Assembly (NCBI GenBank): GCA_030407085.1 | Contig: CM059586.1 | Span: forward strand, 102,499,501 to 102,563,500 | Source: Trichopria drosophilae | Taxonomy: Eukaryota; Arthropoda; Insecta; Hymenoptera; Diapriidae | Direction of reading: 5' to 3' | Length of the DNA: 64,000 nt | Shown here: positions 40,430 to 50,658 of the stretch, in pieces | Position numbering within the stretch: position 1 is the first letter of the stretch | Layout of the letters: each line of letters begins with the position of its first letter | Program-made: the position numbers and the translations under genes | The notes under the pieces: model-generated | What the model was told of the DNA's origin: nothing | Databases searched by the model: none | The model's input: only the letters and a program-made list of their open reading frames with translations

Positions 40430-42710
40430 CATATCATGGTTAACTGTATCGAAAGCTTTACTAATATCTAAAAATGCAATCACTGCTGGCTTATTTTTAG
40501 CAAGATTTTTGTATATAAAATTAGTTACATGCACTAAGGCATCATCTGTACTTCTATCCTCTAAGAAACCGTACTGTTTAGAGTTAATGATTTTACTTAA
40601 TTCAATTCTTAAGAAAACTAGATATTCTTTTGTGTATAATCTTCTCAAAGATTTTAGTCAGATTTGATATTAATGATATAGGCCTGTAGTTTCCTATTTG
40701 GTTCTTGGAGCCACTCTTATACAGGGTGTCCCAGAACTCCCACATAATATTGCAGAGGGTGAATCTTGACATCATTCTGAGCAAAAAAGTTTCATACCAA
40801 AATTGGATCTGAAGCTCAGAATTTGAGTGGCGAGCCATTGAAGTTTAAAAAAAATAATAGTTTTTTTGCAATAACTCGGCTCGTTTTAAAGTTACTTTAA
40901 CGAATGATGACTGATTTTGAAGGTTTTTTATAGCGCTAAAACTTACCTTGTAAAGCCTATGACCTGCAACAAATATTTCGTCAGTTATCGACCTAAAAAA
41001 CGGTAAAAATGGCATTTTTTGCAATTTTTCGCGTCTAACTTATTTCCGTAAAATCCTAGCAAAATATCATATGGAACAGCGTTGTAGAGCTTGAAAAGGC
41101 GAAGAGTTTGCTCCCTCACACGTTTCGTTTTGACAAAAATTGAGCCCGTGGCGAGACGTTAAAAATCAGAAAACATGCGAAAAATGCATTTTCGTCACTG
41201 AAATGCCGTAAATTTTGACTTCTTTTCATCACGTGCTTTCTTAGGGAAAAAATCACTCAATCGTTTTGATATAACCATACCTATTGTATTTTTTCTCGAA
41301 CTTTTTAAATCCGGTTTCAGATTGATCATATCTGCCGCCATTTTTTTACTATGGCGGTTTAAACATAAAAAAAATGTGAATTTTGAAAAAATTTCTTCAA
41401 ATAATCGTATTTTTTAACAGGAAACCGTGTTCGGAACAAGTTCAATCTCTGTATCTGGTGGAGTAATTAGTTACACTAAAAGATAGGATGGTTGTTAATT
41501 CTCCATTCAAAATGGCGGCTTCAAAATGGGGGTTCTCAGTTCTTTTGTTGAAAAATTTCTGGACGATCTAACTCAAAAGCTACGAGCTTTTTAAAAAAAA
41601 TGTTAAGAATGAAAAGTTCTTAGAATTCATTCAGAAATATAGTGGAATTTTTTCAGATTTTTTTTGAGAAATTTTTTTTCAAAATTTTTTTCAAAATTGT
41701 AATTTATTTACGAAAAATTCTGAATAAAATTTAGTGCATTCTCTGATAAATTCTAAGAGTTTTTTGTTCTTTGCAATTCTGTCCAAAAGTTGATAGTTTT
41801 CGAGGAAATTAATTTCAAATATTATAGTTTAAGATTTTTCTTTTTCGAAAACTATCAACTTTTGGGAAAAAATGCATACAATAAAAAACTCGTAGAATTC
41901 ATCAGAGAATGCACTAAATTTTGTTCACAATTTTTCGAAAAAAAATTACAATTTTGAAAAGAATTTCGTAACAAATTTTTCAAAAATTCATTTAAAAAAT
42001 CTGAAAAAAATCCACTACATTTCTCGGCGAATTCTAAGAATTTTTTATTCTTAGCATTTTTCAAAAAAAGTTCATAATTGTTCAGTTAGAGCGTCCAGAA
42101 ATTTTTCAACAAAATGTTCACTGAGAACCGCCATTTTGAAGCCGCCATTTTGAATGGTGAATTAATAACCATCCTATCTTTTAGTATAACTATTTACTCC
42201 ACCAGATACAGAGATTCAGCTTGATTCGAACACGGTTTCCCGTTCAAAAATATGATTATTTGAACAAATTTGTTCAAAATTCACGATTTTTTTATGTTTA
42301 AACCGCCATAGTAAAAAAATGGCGGCACATATGGTCAATCTGAAACCGGATTTAGAAAGTTCGAGAAAAAATACAATAGGTATGGTTATATCAAAACGAT
42401 TGAATGATTTTTTCCCTAAGAAAGCACGTGATGAAAAGAAGTCAACATTTACGGCATTTCAGGACGAAACGGGTTAAAGTAACATTAAAATGAGCCGAGT
42501 TATTTAAAAAAAACTATTATTTTTTTTTAAACTTCAATGGCTCGCCACTCAAATTCTGAGCTTCAGATCCGATTTTGGTATGAAACTTTCTTGCTCAAAA
42601 TGATGTTCGGGAGTTCTGAGTCACCCTGTAAGGAGTTATTATTGCTTTTTTAAAATATTTTGGGCACACACCTAACTCGATAACTCTGTTGATGATGGTA
42701 GTTAAGATGG
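40430..42710 (-). pseudogene. LINE reverse transcriptase fragment, split by an element
   Basis: Read on the minus strand: TTIINRVIELGVCPKYFKKA (from about 42710 to 42629), then after the inserted palindrome YKSGSKNQIGNYRPISLISN, LTKIFEKIIHKRISSFLKN, a frameshift, SKQYGFLEDRSTDDALVHV and PAVIAFLDISKAFDTVNH. These are blocks of the non-LTR retrotransposon polymerase, and FLDISKAFD carries the first catalytic Asp. Both the 5' and 3' portions are missing and there is at least one frameshift. Jockey/CR1-type by flavour. Confidence 0.8.
40722..42628. mobile_element. 1.9-kb palindromic element, CAGGGTG ends, TA flanks
   Basis: The ends are CAGGGTGTCCCAGAACTCCC and, inverted, CAGGGTGACTCAGAACTCCC, flanked by TA on both sides. 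Almost the entire element is one inverted repeat: AGCTCAGAATTTGAGTGGCG near the left end and CGCCACTCAAATTCTGAGCT near the right. Inner arms include GAAAGTTCTTAGAATTCAT and CCAAAAGTTGATAGTTTTCG, mirrored after a centre near 41825. The right arm lacks ~240 bp present in the left (about 40900-41180). It is inserted in the LINE, whose reading frame resumes on either side. No transposase. Confidence 0.8.
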
Positions 42711-43618
42711 GTGTAATGTAAGTAATATTTAATGTTAATAATATTTATAATACTTTTTAACGAAACATTACACTTTAATGTAAACAAGAATTGCAATTTA
42801 TTAATTTAGCATCTATCCACGAGGGGCGCAGCATTCGACGTTCCTATTGGTCGGTTTTAACCGAGAAATGGTCATGTGACTCGGGCGCGGAAATAACTCC
42901 GATGTACACTCGCAAACAAAAAATGTCGCCACATATGAAACCATCGGTAACCGAGGTGAACATAACGCGTTAAATAACATTTTCGACTGGTTCTCTTTAC
43001 GCTTTCAATTATTCTAATTAATTCTAATAATAGTTTCGATGTGCGCGCACGGCGTTAATAAATGCACGCGAATGCTAATGAAATATACATGCATACATTG
43101 ATCGTACATTCGCCCTATCGGCAGATTCCGACATCACTTGACACTCTGTAATGTTACAGTTATAATAGGACTACTCTAAGCAACATTACAATAAATACGT
43201 ACAAAAACCAGGTAAGAAATCATCAAATTTTTCTTCAACTTCTTCCATTTTACTTTCTTCTTACATACATACATGTAAATCGTTCATTTTGGAAAACAAT
43301 GTACGTGAGTGTGTGCGTGTGTGTGCATTCTTGTGTCATCAGTATTCGGTGAAATTCAGTTCAGTCAGCAGCTGGTGTAAGGAGAATTTTTTAAAATATT
43401 TTCTCCGAAAGTTTTCCCATTTTTCGGGCGTCTCAATGTATTGAAATTTCTGAAAGGCCCTTCACGCATCGTTCCGAAGTAAGTATAGGATTCCTATGCT
43501 TAATATTTCTGTGTCAGAAATCAGACCTTTATAGGTTACCTCCTTTCGGAGAAAGACATTTCCTTTTACTCGCAAAGATTCCGATGCTGTATTCCTCTCC
43601 GTCGACAATCTGCACAGG
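42711..43618 (+). other. TAMM41 upstream region
   Basis: A CpG-richer island at about 42815-42970 has GTTCCTATTGGTCGG (a CCAAT box in inverse form) and GGGCGCGGAAATAA. ACCAGGTAAGAAATC near 43210 looks like a splice donor, and TCTCCGTCGACAATCTGCACAG just before the ATG looks like an acceptor, so a 5' UTR intron is plausible. A short TG-rich run is at 43310. Inference only. Confidence 0.35.
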
Positions 43619-44635
43619 ATGGCACAGACGCAGTTAAAGAAAATACTCTTAGAGTTTCCTTCGAATCTCAAGTTTTGCTTCGCTTATGGATCGGGAGTGT
43701 TCAAACAGCTTAGTAATACCTCGAATAATATGCTCGATTTGATATTTGTGGTGGGAAATCCTGTCGAATGGCATTCGGAGAACTTAAAGCGGAATCCTAC
43801 GCACTATGCACAGCCTCTGCGCATGCTGGGGAGTAAAGTGATCTCGAATGTGCAGGATAAGTGGGGTGCGAAAATATATTTTAATACTTTGGTAAAAACG
43901 GAAAGCGGACGAATGATCAAGTATGGAGTAATTTCGGAAGAGTCGCTTGTTAAAGATCTCCTGGAGTGGGATGTTTTATATTTGGCTGGCAGACTTCATA
44001 AACCTGTAGGAATTCTAGTCGAACCTGCAAATGAATCGCAGTTGAGACCTGCGTTAGTACAAAACTTACATTCTGCAGTCCATGCATCCCTACTCCTTTT
44101 ACCGCAACAATTTACGCAAGGAGATTTCTTTAGGACGGTGGTAGGACTGTCATACAACGGAGATTTCAGAATGATCTTCGGCGAAGATAAGAATAAGATA
44201 CGCAATATCGTAACTCCTCAATTGGAAGCATTTCGAGAGTTGTACAATCCAATTTTGAAATGTTTCGATCAATACATAAACGCAACAGGTCAAGACGAGT
44301 TTGCGGTGTGGCAACAAGATTCTAGTCCCACTGCGAAAGCATACCACTTGAATCGATTGCCGCAGAAACCAAAGAAAGAATTAACTCGATGCAGGACACA
44401 AGTTTCTAAAAATGTGGAGGAATGTTTGCAGGCTATTGCGCAAGACCCAAAAAGTAGCGACATAATAAGCAAGTGTTTTCGTCAAATCGTTTGGAATTCG
44501 AGTGTCAGCCAAAGTTTGAAAGGCATTTTTACAGCTGGATTAGCAAAATCCTTCAAGTATAGCGGAGCAAAAATTACAAAAATGCTTAAAGCTGAAAAGA
44601 TCGTAAATAAAAGCTCTGAAAAAAGTGCCCATTAG
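43619..44635 (+). CDS. TAMM41: Mitochondrial phosphatidate cytidylyltransferase TAMM41
   Basis: A single uninterrupted coding exon of 338 residues. TAM41 proteins convert phosphatidic acid and CTP to CDP-diacylglycerol on the matrix side of the inner mitochondrial membrane, the entry step to cardiolipin. Visible family landmarks: FCFAYGSGVF (about residues 19-28, the nucleotidyltransferase glycine-serine loop), MLDLIFVV with the metal-binding Asp (38-45), WHSENLKRNPTHY, GRMIKYGVIS, DVLYLAGRLHKPV, GLSYNGDFRMIFGEDKNKIR, and SLKGIFTAGLAKSF near the C-terminus. Length and block order match animal TAM41. No obvious N-terminal presequence. A poly(A) signal AATAAA is at 44679-44684. Flanked on both sides by LINE debris; the gene itself is intact. 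Confidence 0.96.
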   Translation: MAQTQLKKILLEFPSNLKFCFAYGSGVFKQLSNTSNNMLDLIFVVGNPVEWHSENLKRNPTHYAQPLRMLGSKVISNVQDKWGAKIYFNTLVKTESGRMIKYGVISEESLVKDLLEWDVLYLAGRLHKPVGILVEPANESQLRPALVQNLHSAVHASLLLLPQQFTQGDFFRTVVGLSYNGDFRMIFGEDKNKIRNIVTPQLEAFRELYNPILKCFDQYINATGQDEFAVWQQDSSPTAKAYHLNRLPQKPKKELTRCRTQVSKNVEECLQAIAQDPKSSDIISKCFRQIVWNSSVSQSLKGIFTAGLAKSFKYSGAKITKMLKAEKIVNKSSEKSAH

Positions 44636-44904
44636 TGATAAAGTGAATTGTAATCTACCGATTTGTCTGTATATTATTAATAAAGTTGAATTATGAAAAA
44701 TCATTTCATTAATATCCAGTTACTGCTGAACCTTTTTTTAAGTCCGATGCGAAACAAATATAAATAAAATACTCCGATCTTTAAAACTGGATCGAAAAAT
44801 GAAGTCTCTATCATACAGCACAAACATTGCAAATATGTAACAGTTATGTTGCAGGAATGTAAAAATGTCCGGCTTCATAACCGTTATGTATCAGTAACGT
44901 ATTT

Positions 44905-45290
44905 GGTATGTAACAAAACCACGATTCTCAATTGCTTTGCAAAAGTATTTGAATCAATACTAACAAGACTGCAAATTACTACCAATCCTCTATCCAAACC
45001 AGTATGGTTTCCTCCCTAAAAAATCAACTATGACCAACTTACTGCAATTTGAGGAGGCCATTATATCATCGTTCTCTAAGAGGCACCAAGTGGATGTGTT
45101 TTACGGTGACTTTTCAAACGCTTTCGACACAGTGAACCATTCGAGATTGATTAAGAAACTGGAAGTCGTGGGTGTAAGAGGCAATTTATTAAAGTGGCTG
45201 GCTTCCTATCTGACTGATAGATAGAATGTCAGATATAAGCAAACAATATCAAAGACGATTCGAGCTCCTTCAGGAGTTCCACGGGTGGGA
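44905..45290 (+). pseudogene. LINE reverse transcriptase fragment
   Basis: Reads QYGFLPKKSTMTNLLQFEEA, then VDVFYGDFSNAFDTVNHSRL, then LKWLASYLTDR, a stop, NVRYKQTISKTI and APSGVPR. DFSNAFDTVNH is polymerase motif A. The stop replaces an expected Gln (TAG for CAG). Truncated on both sides; what follows is a minisatellite. Confidence 0.8.
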
Positions 45291-45417
45291 ATACCTGTAC
45301 ATTTGAGCGGGAATACTCGGAAATAGATGGGAATACTTGGAAATATGTAGGAATACTCGGGAATATTTGGAAATACTTAGAAATATCTGGAAATATTTGG
45401 AAATACCTACACTGAGA
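45290..45417. repeat. GGAATACT/GGAAATA minisatellite
   Basis: Tandem units of about 10-21 bp: GGGAATACTCGGAAATAGAT, GGGAATACTTGGAAATATGT and so on to TTTGGAAATACCTA. It lies between the LINE fragment and the palindromic element. Confidence 0.7.
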
Positions 45418-45642
45418 GAAAAAATACGCTAAAACGGCTGCACACTGCGACGCTGCTAGTGGTTAGAGACGTAAAACAGCGATTAAAATTCGAAATTGTA
45501 AAAAAATTAATTTTTGATCAATACATCTACTTTTGTTATATCATTATTTATTTATTTATTTATTTTAGAATAAACGGGAAAAAATCCCTTTTTACAAACA
45601 AAATTTTTATATATCAGTGTATAAACAATATAATAAAATATA

Positions 45643-46325
45643 CATAATGTCCGGCTTTTTATATTTATAGTTATATAATGCCTCACCCATTTGGTCTCCG
45701 TACTTAAAAACTGATATTCACTTGTTGGAATCTGTACAAAGACGATTTCTTCGGTATCTCGCATACAAAACTCGTCAACCATTTGATTATTTTTCGCACG
45801 ATTATTCTAGGATATCGACTTTTTTCAAGATCCCAACCATTGAATCTCTACATAGGTTTAACGATCTTATATTAACTCGGAAAATTCTAAAAAAGGAAAT
45901 TTTGTCAGCATCTGTTACTGATCTTTTTGTTGAACGCGAGATACATTACCCTAGTGCAAATTTTAGAGTTCTACAGGAAAGAAGCTGTAGAACTAATCGG
46001 TGCTTTAACTCTGTTGTATTTAGGTTAACTCGCCTTTGGAATGATTTACCAAAGAATATTATTACCATTGTTTCGGATATAACCTTTCGTTATCGCTGTA
46101 GAAATTTGTTATTACAGAACTATAATGCTACTTAGTTATGAAATTGAGATTTATTATTTACTGTAGGCAATCATGTTAATTATTTTTGTTACTTATTATT
46201 ATTATTCATTTCTTTAGATTTATGTTATTACTGATTTTTTCAATTACTTTTATTTGTATGTTATGCGCCATAACTTTTTGTTATATTTTTTATGTAAATG
46301 GGCGTGTACGCCCGTATGATTCTAA

Positions 46326-46352
<27 letters not shown>
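45643..46352 (+). pseudogene. 5'-truncated LINE, plus strand, inserted in the minus LINE
   Basis: Flanked by a 13-bp duplication ATAATAAAATATA (45630-45642 and 46353-46365). It encodes the C-terminal region after the polymerase (LLESVQRRFLRYLAYKTRQP, FDYFSHDYSRISTFFKIP, CRTNRCFNSVVFRLTRLWND) up to a stop at 46133-46135, then a 3' UTR with GGGCGTGTACGCCC and an (AAAT)n tail. The tail and the homology to the host LINE show the same or a sister family. Confidence 0.8.
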
Positions 46353-46357
<5 letters not shown>

Positions 46358-46365
46358 AAAATATA

Positions 46366-46516
46366 CAGGGTGAGTCTGGTAGAAGTGAACATAGGGAAGC
46401 CCATGTTAAGGCTACGCGCCTCGTGATTGGTCGATTCCGGTGGAACGTCGCTTGTTCACGAGGCGCGTAGCCTTAACATGGGTTTCCCTATGTTCACTTC
46501 TACCAGACTCACCCTG
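46366..46516. mobile_element. 151-bp near-perfect palindromic MITE
   Basis: The ends are CAGGGTGAGTCTGGTAGAAG with inverted repeats of ~63 bp (through CCCATGTTAAGGCTACGCGC) and a ~25-bp loop. Flanked by TA/TATA. It sits exactly in the right-hand copy of the 13-bp duplication of the plus-strand LINE, so it arrived later. Confidence 0.85.
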
Positions 46517-47483
46517 TATAAAATAAAGAAATGTAATAAATGACGCAAAAAAAACTAGTTAAATTCATGAAACGTACACTTAATGAGATTGATAACAGAA
46601 TTGTATGGTATATTATTATCAAATAAATTTATATCCACATTATAATCACAGAGCGAGTTTACCAACGAACACATTCTATGTATCGGAGCATTTCTAACAA
46701 AATTTTTAGAACTGAAGGGTAAATAAAAGGGATATATGTTTTGTAATGGATAGTTTCGCTCAGTAAATGGTAACATTTCGTGTAACTTTTCACAATCTAG
46801 CCGCTTCTGAATTAATTTGTAGATAAAGATGAGGTCATCAACTCGTCTAACAGATCTAAGAGATGGTATTTTGAAAATTGTAACCATTGAGAGATAATTG
46901 TGGTCGTCAAATCTTATAGGGTTTCCTGTTTTGTATGCGAGATATCGCAGAAATTTATGCTGAACTGCTTCGATTCGATTGATGTTATTTTGATAAAATG
47001 GCGTCTACACAGGTGAAGCGTAGGTCAATGTAGGTCGAACCAATGTATTGTAAAGCGTACATAAAGCATTAGGATTTCTAAAACTCACTGTGAATCGTTT
47101 AATAAATCCAAGCGTTTTAGAAGCCTTATTTATCATAGTATTGATATGGTTTTGAAAGGATAATTTTTCATCATATAGTACTCCTAAGTCGCGTACGACA
47201 GTCTTCCTATTTAAATTATCCATGTCTAAATGGTAATTAAAGGTTTCAGGATTGGATCTTGTAAAAGAAATCACTGAGCATTTGTCCTTATTTAGCTTCA
47301 TGCCATTAAGTTTGCACCAATTATTCACGTATGATAAATCCGTTTGAAGCAGTGTATGATCTGTAGTGTTTTTGATAATTTTGAAAAATTTCAGATCATC
47401 AGCAAAAATAAGAGGGATTGAATAACGAATTCCTTGTGTTATATCATTTATAAATATGAGGAAAAGTATAGGACCCAAATGGG

Positions 47484-47666
47484 ACTAAATCGCGACGGGA
47501 CCTACCGTTTATGAAGGTGGAATCCGAACCACCCGAGCTTTGGCGTTATTAGACACTTATAAACAAATATAGAGGTGTCCCGATGACAGATTGCAGAGGC
47601 CGGGATCGAACCAGGGTTTTCTGATTACGAAGCCGGTACTCTATCAACTGAGCCACCGCCGCTCTT
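47484..47666 (-). mobile_element. tRNA-derived SINE inside the LINE polymerase
   Basis: On the minus strand it starts GAGCGGCGGTGGCTCAGTTG then ATAGAGTACCGGCTTCGTAA, with an A box (TGGCTCAGTTGATAGAG) and a B box (GGTTCGATCCC) at tRNA spacing, followed by a ~100-bp non-tRNA body (GTGTCTAATAACGCC, GGTGGTTCGGATTCCACC). The 7-base loop TTCGTAA would give a Thr CGT anticodon, but the stem pairs poorly. No A-rich tail or clean duplication was seen, and about eight LINE codons are missing at the site. Confidence 0.7.
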
Positions 47667-48621
47667 GGATGGTCTTTGAAATATAGTTTTTGTATCGAAC
47701 CATTTGTGTGCGGTTTTGGAGATAAGAATCAATCCAATTTATAATTCGTACGTCCAAATTCCATAATCTGAGCTTATTTATCAATAACAAATTGGTTATA
47801 GTATAAAAGGTTAGTAACGGTCGATCTTCCTGTGATAAAACCATGTTGATAAGGTGACAGTTTGCTAACTACAAATTTGGATAACTTCTTGGTGATAATA
47901 GAATCAAAGATTTTCGGAATACAACAGGGAATCGATACAGGCTTGTAGTTGCTAATATTCTGCCTTGAACCATCTTTGAATATTGGTGTAATAAAACTAC
48001 CTTTCCAGATCTTCGGAAAATTAAAAGAATTATGAATATTTATGCATAATTTTTAAACTATATTGTGATTTCTATGATTTATAAAGGTCATTGAAAGTAA
48101 AATAATCAGGACTTTTTTCATTTTAAGGCTTCCGTATCGAAAACCGTGCAAGATACGACGAAAATGCATTCAACGTTTTTTGTAGAGCACGAAATTTCCA
48201 AAAAAAATCTCAGTGAGAGCCCTAGTCTACAGTTAATAGTTTAATCACGATAAACGGAAGTTATAGCAAATAATCATTGAAGTTTTGAAAGTGACATATT
48301 TACGATATTTATAATGTAACTACTAACTTTAGAGTAGGCCTATCACTGACTTTTTTATTGGAAATGTCGTGGAAGCCTTAAAAGTCCTGATTATTTTACT
48401 TTCAATGACCTTTATAAGTCACAGAAATAACAATACAATCTAAAAATTATGCATAAATATTGATAATGACATAACAAAAGTGGATGTATTGATAAAAAAT
48501 TTATTTTTTACTAATTCGAATTTTAATCGCTGTTTTAAGTCTCTAGCCGCTGGCAGCGTCGCAATGTGCAGCCGTTTTGGCTGATGTGGCGCGCCAGAAC
48601 GGCTTTCTTTTTCTCTCGGTG

Positions 48622-50658
48622 TAGCGATTGATTTACTTTCATTTGTTGAAATATAATAGTTTTATAAACAAAGTAAGTAAGTAATTTTATTTATGGCTCG
48701 TGCTGATGCTACATAGCCAATCAAATAGAATACAAGTAAGATAACAAGTTTTCAGGGATGAAGAGCGTGGAAATAGTAGATATAATGGTGAGCTAAGGGT
48801 ACGGTCGCAAAATAGAAAATATCAAAGTTTAAATGTTGAACTATAAATAAAAATAAAATTATGTATCGCATTACAAAATCACGCGGTCAAAATACATTGA
48901 TTAGAGTTTTCAGCCTTTAGTAGCCATTCGTAAAGCCTATTCTTTGTAACGATACCTTGTAACAATCAATGCAAATTTGAATTGTGCACGGAAAGTTTGT
49001 AAAGAGAGGGGGAGACAGTAGCGACTTATGATTGCCAAAAAGGCAAACTGAAATAGTGGGGATTGATGAGTGGGGTTACCGAAACGAGGCAATAGGAAGT
49101 TGAACGACAGAGGAAGAGGAAGAAAGTGGTTGTCGAGAAACCGTTAAATTTTTCCAAGTGACCATTAACGCATTAATTGATAACTCGGGATTCACTCCAA
49201 TATTTGGATAATATCGAAGAGCCAGGTTCAGAGGCTAAAAGGTGGACATCGCTTGGTTCAATCTATTGGCTTCAACCGGTCGGTTGAAGCCCTAGGTAAG
49301 CGACTTGGTCGTTTCATGTTATTTCCCTCTGTCTAATACAACATAAAAATCATGCCGTCTTTAATTTTCTGAGGGCAATGAAATATCCAGGATAAGACGG
49401 TTGAAATCTTATTTGGCGATGTCAGCACATTGGATTCAACCGACAAACGTTAGAATGAGCTTTTATTTATCCCAACATTGCTGAGGTCTCAAGTGGAATC
49501 GAGGTGAAATGACATGAATGGTACCCGTCTCAGCCCTCGTTAAGCAGAAGAATATGCGTGTAAAAGAACAATTAAAAAGGACTTGTAAGTAAGAAATAAA
49601 GTGATAAATTAAAGTGCTACGTAGATCAATGAGGAAGTATGCGGACTTTAGTGTTTGTGTGGTCTGTGTGTGAAAATTATATGTTTAAAATAGAGAGTTG
49701 ATAGATCAATTGTAATAAACAAGCTGTGTGTTCTAAGAAATCGTCCTTGATCATTTAGATGAAATAATTTGACACATGACGATATTAACCCTGTAGGTTA
49801 AATTAGAAATGAAGTTGAATTCACATTAAAAAGAAAAAGAATTAGTTTCATCTTAAAAGCTGACGAGGTAGATGACCTCTGGATATTTACCGGAATTGCA
49901 TTCCGCAATCTCGATTAAGTAATTACAAACGAGTTCGAAAGGCGCTTGGTACGGTGTGTATGGATACGTAACATATTTGTTCCGGGTCTTAATACTCGCA
50001 AAGTCAACTTTAAAACAAATTAAGTTTCCAAGTGCTAACAGATTGTATGATTGGCTCCAATCCTTTCACCATACAACGTGCAGACCGTATTGAAATTCAA
50101 AAACTCTATAAAAAGTTTTAATATTCCTCTTAAATTAATAATTATTTAAATGTTATCGTTGTGTTTACAAATAATGTAAATTATATCATGTAAATAAATT
50201 AATTGAAATCTATAACTATTTTTCGTTTAAGTAGAACAGCTGGATCTATAGATTTATTTAGGAAATAAATAATTCTAATAACAGTAACAGAAATTACCAG
50301 ATCTTGAGTGCGTAGTTTTCTACATTACATTTTTAAAAAATACAGCAATTTTTTAATAATAATTTTATTTTTCAATAAATAATTTTTTAATAATAAAGAG
50401 ACGAGCCGAACACTCGGAAATTTTAACGGACAATGTCATTTACGAAATTGCGAAGGCAAAAGAGCAAGAAAAAATTATATTTATGTTCAATAGTTTTAAA
50501 AATTTCATCAAAAAACTTTTTTAACGATATGTTTATTACATTGCTTACTACATCTATTTTAAGTTATATTAAACAATGGAGCATGTAAATATTAATTTAT
50601 TTCGAATAAAAGTACATTGTAAGTGTTTAATGATGTATTTTTATTATATACAAGTTAA
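48622..50658. other. Anonymous region, possible non-coding exon
   Basis: No ORF. The 49000-49320 part is less AT-rich (GGGGAGACAGTAGCGACT, GGTTGAAGCCCTAGGTAAGC) and ends in CTAG/GTAAGC, which could be a splice donor for a 5' UTR exon of GPALPP1 or for a lncRNA. The rest is AT-rich. Confidence 0.3.

Larger units (their letters stand above)
45548..48028 (-). pseudogene. LINE, minus strand, with internal deletion and insertions
   Basis: Runs from about 48028 down to a tail at 45548-45565 (TTTATTTATTTATTTA on the plus strand), flanked by ATTAT (45543-45547 and 48029-48033). The protein blocks in order are FPKIWKGSFITPIFKDGSRQ, NISNYKPVSIPCCIPKIF, LSPYQHGFITGRSTVTNLL, a gap where motif A should be, INWIDSYLQNRTQMVRY, the SINE, GPILFLIFINDITQGI, PLIFADDLKFFKII (FADD for the usual YADD), LNKDKCSVISFTRSN and LYNTLVRPTLTYASPV. 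Loss of motif A and the SINE mean it is dead. Jockey/CR1-type by flavour. Confidence 0.8.
45420..48621. mobile_element. Palindromic TA-flanked element interrupted by a LINE
   Basis: The ends are CACTGAGAGAAAAAATACGC and, inverted, CACCGAGAGAAAAAGAAAGC, each flanked by TA. Left arm: 45420-45547 plus about 48029-48240. Right arm: about 48240-48621. Matching blocks include CGGCTGCACACTGCGACGCT against AGCGTCGCAATGTGCAGCCG, and GGTCATTGAAAGTAAAATAA against its complement at about 48400. Without the LINE the original is roughly 720 bp and nearly fully palindromic. TA duplication suggests Tc1-mariner. No transposase. Confidence 0.7.

Noticed and set aside
42791..42973. 60-codon ORF upstream of TAMM41
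   Set aside because: Lies in the CpG-rich probable promoter; no domain.
47590..47666. Functional tRNA-Thr(CGT) gene on the minus strand
   Set aside because: The anticodon and acceptor stems pair poorly, and a non-tRNA body follows; better explained as a SINE head.
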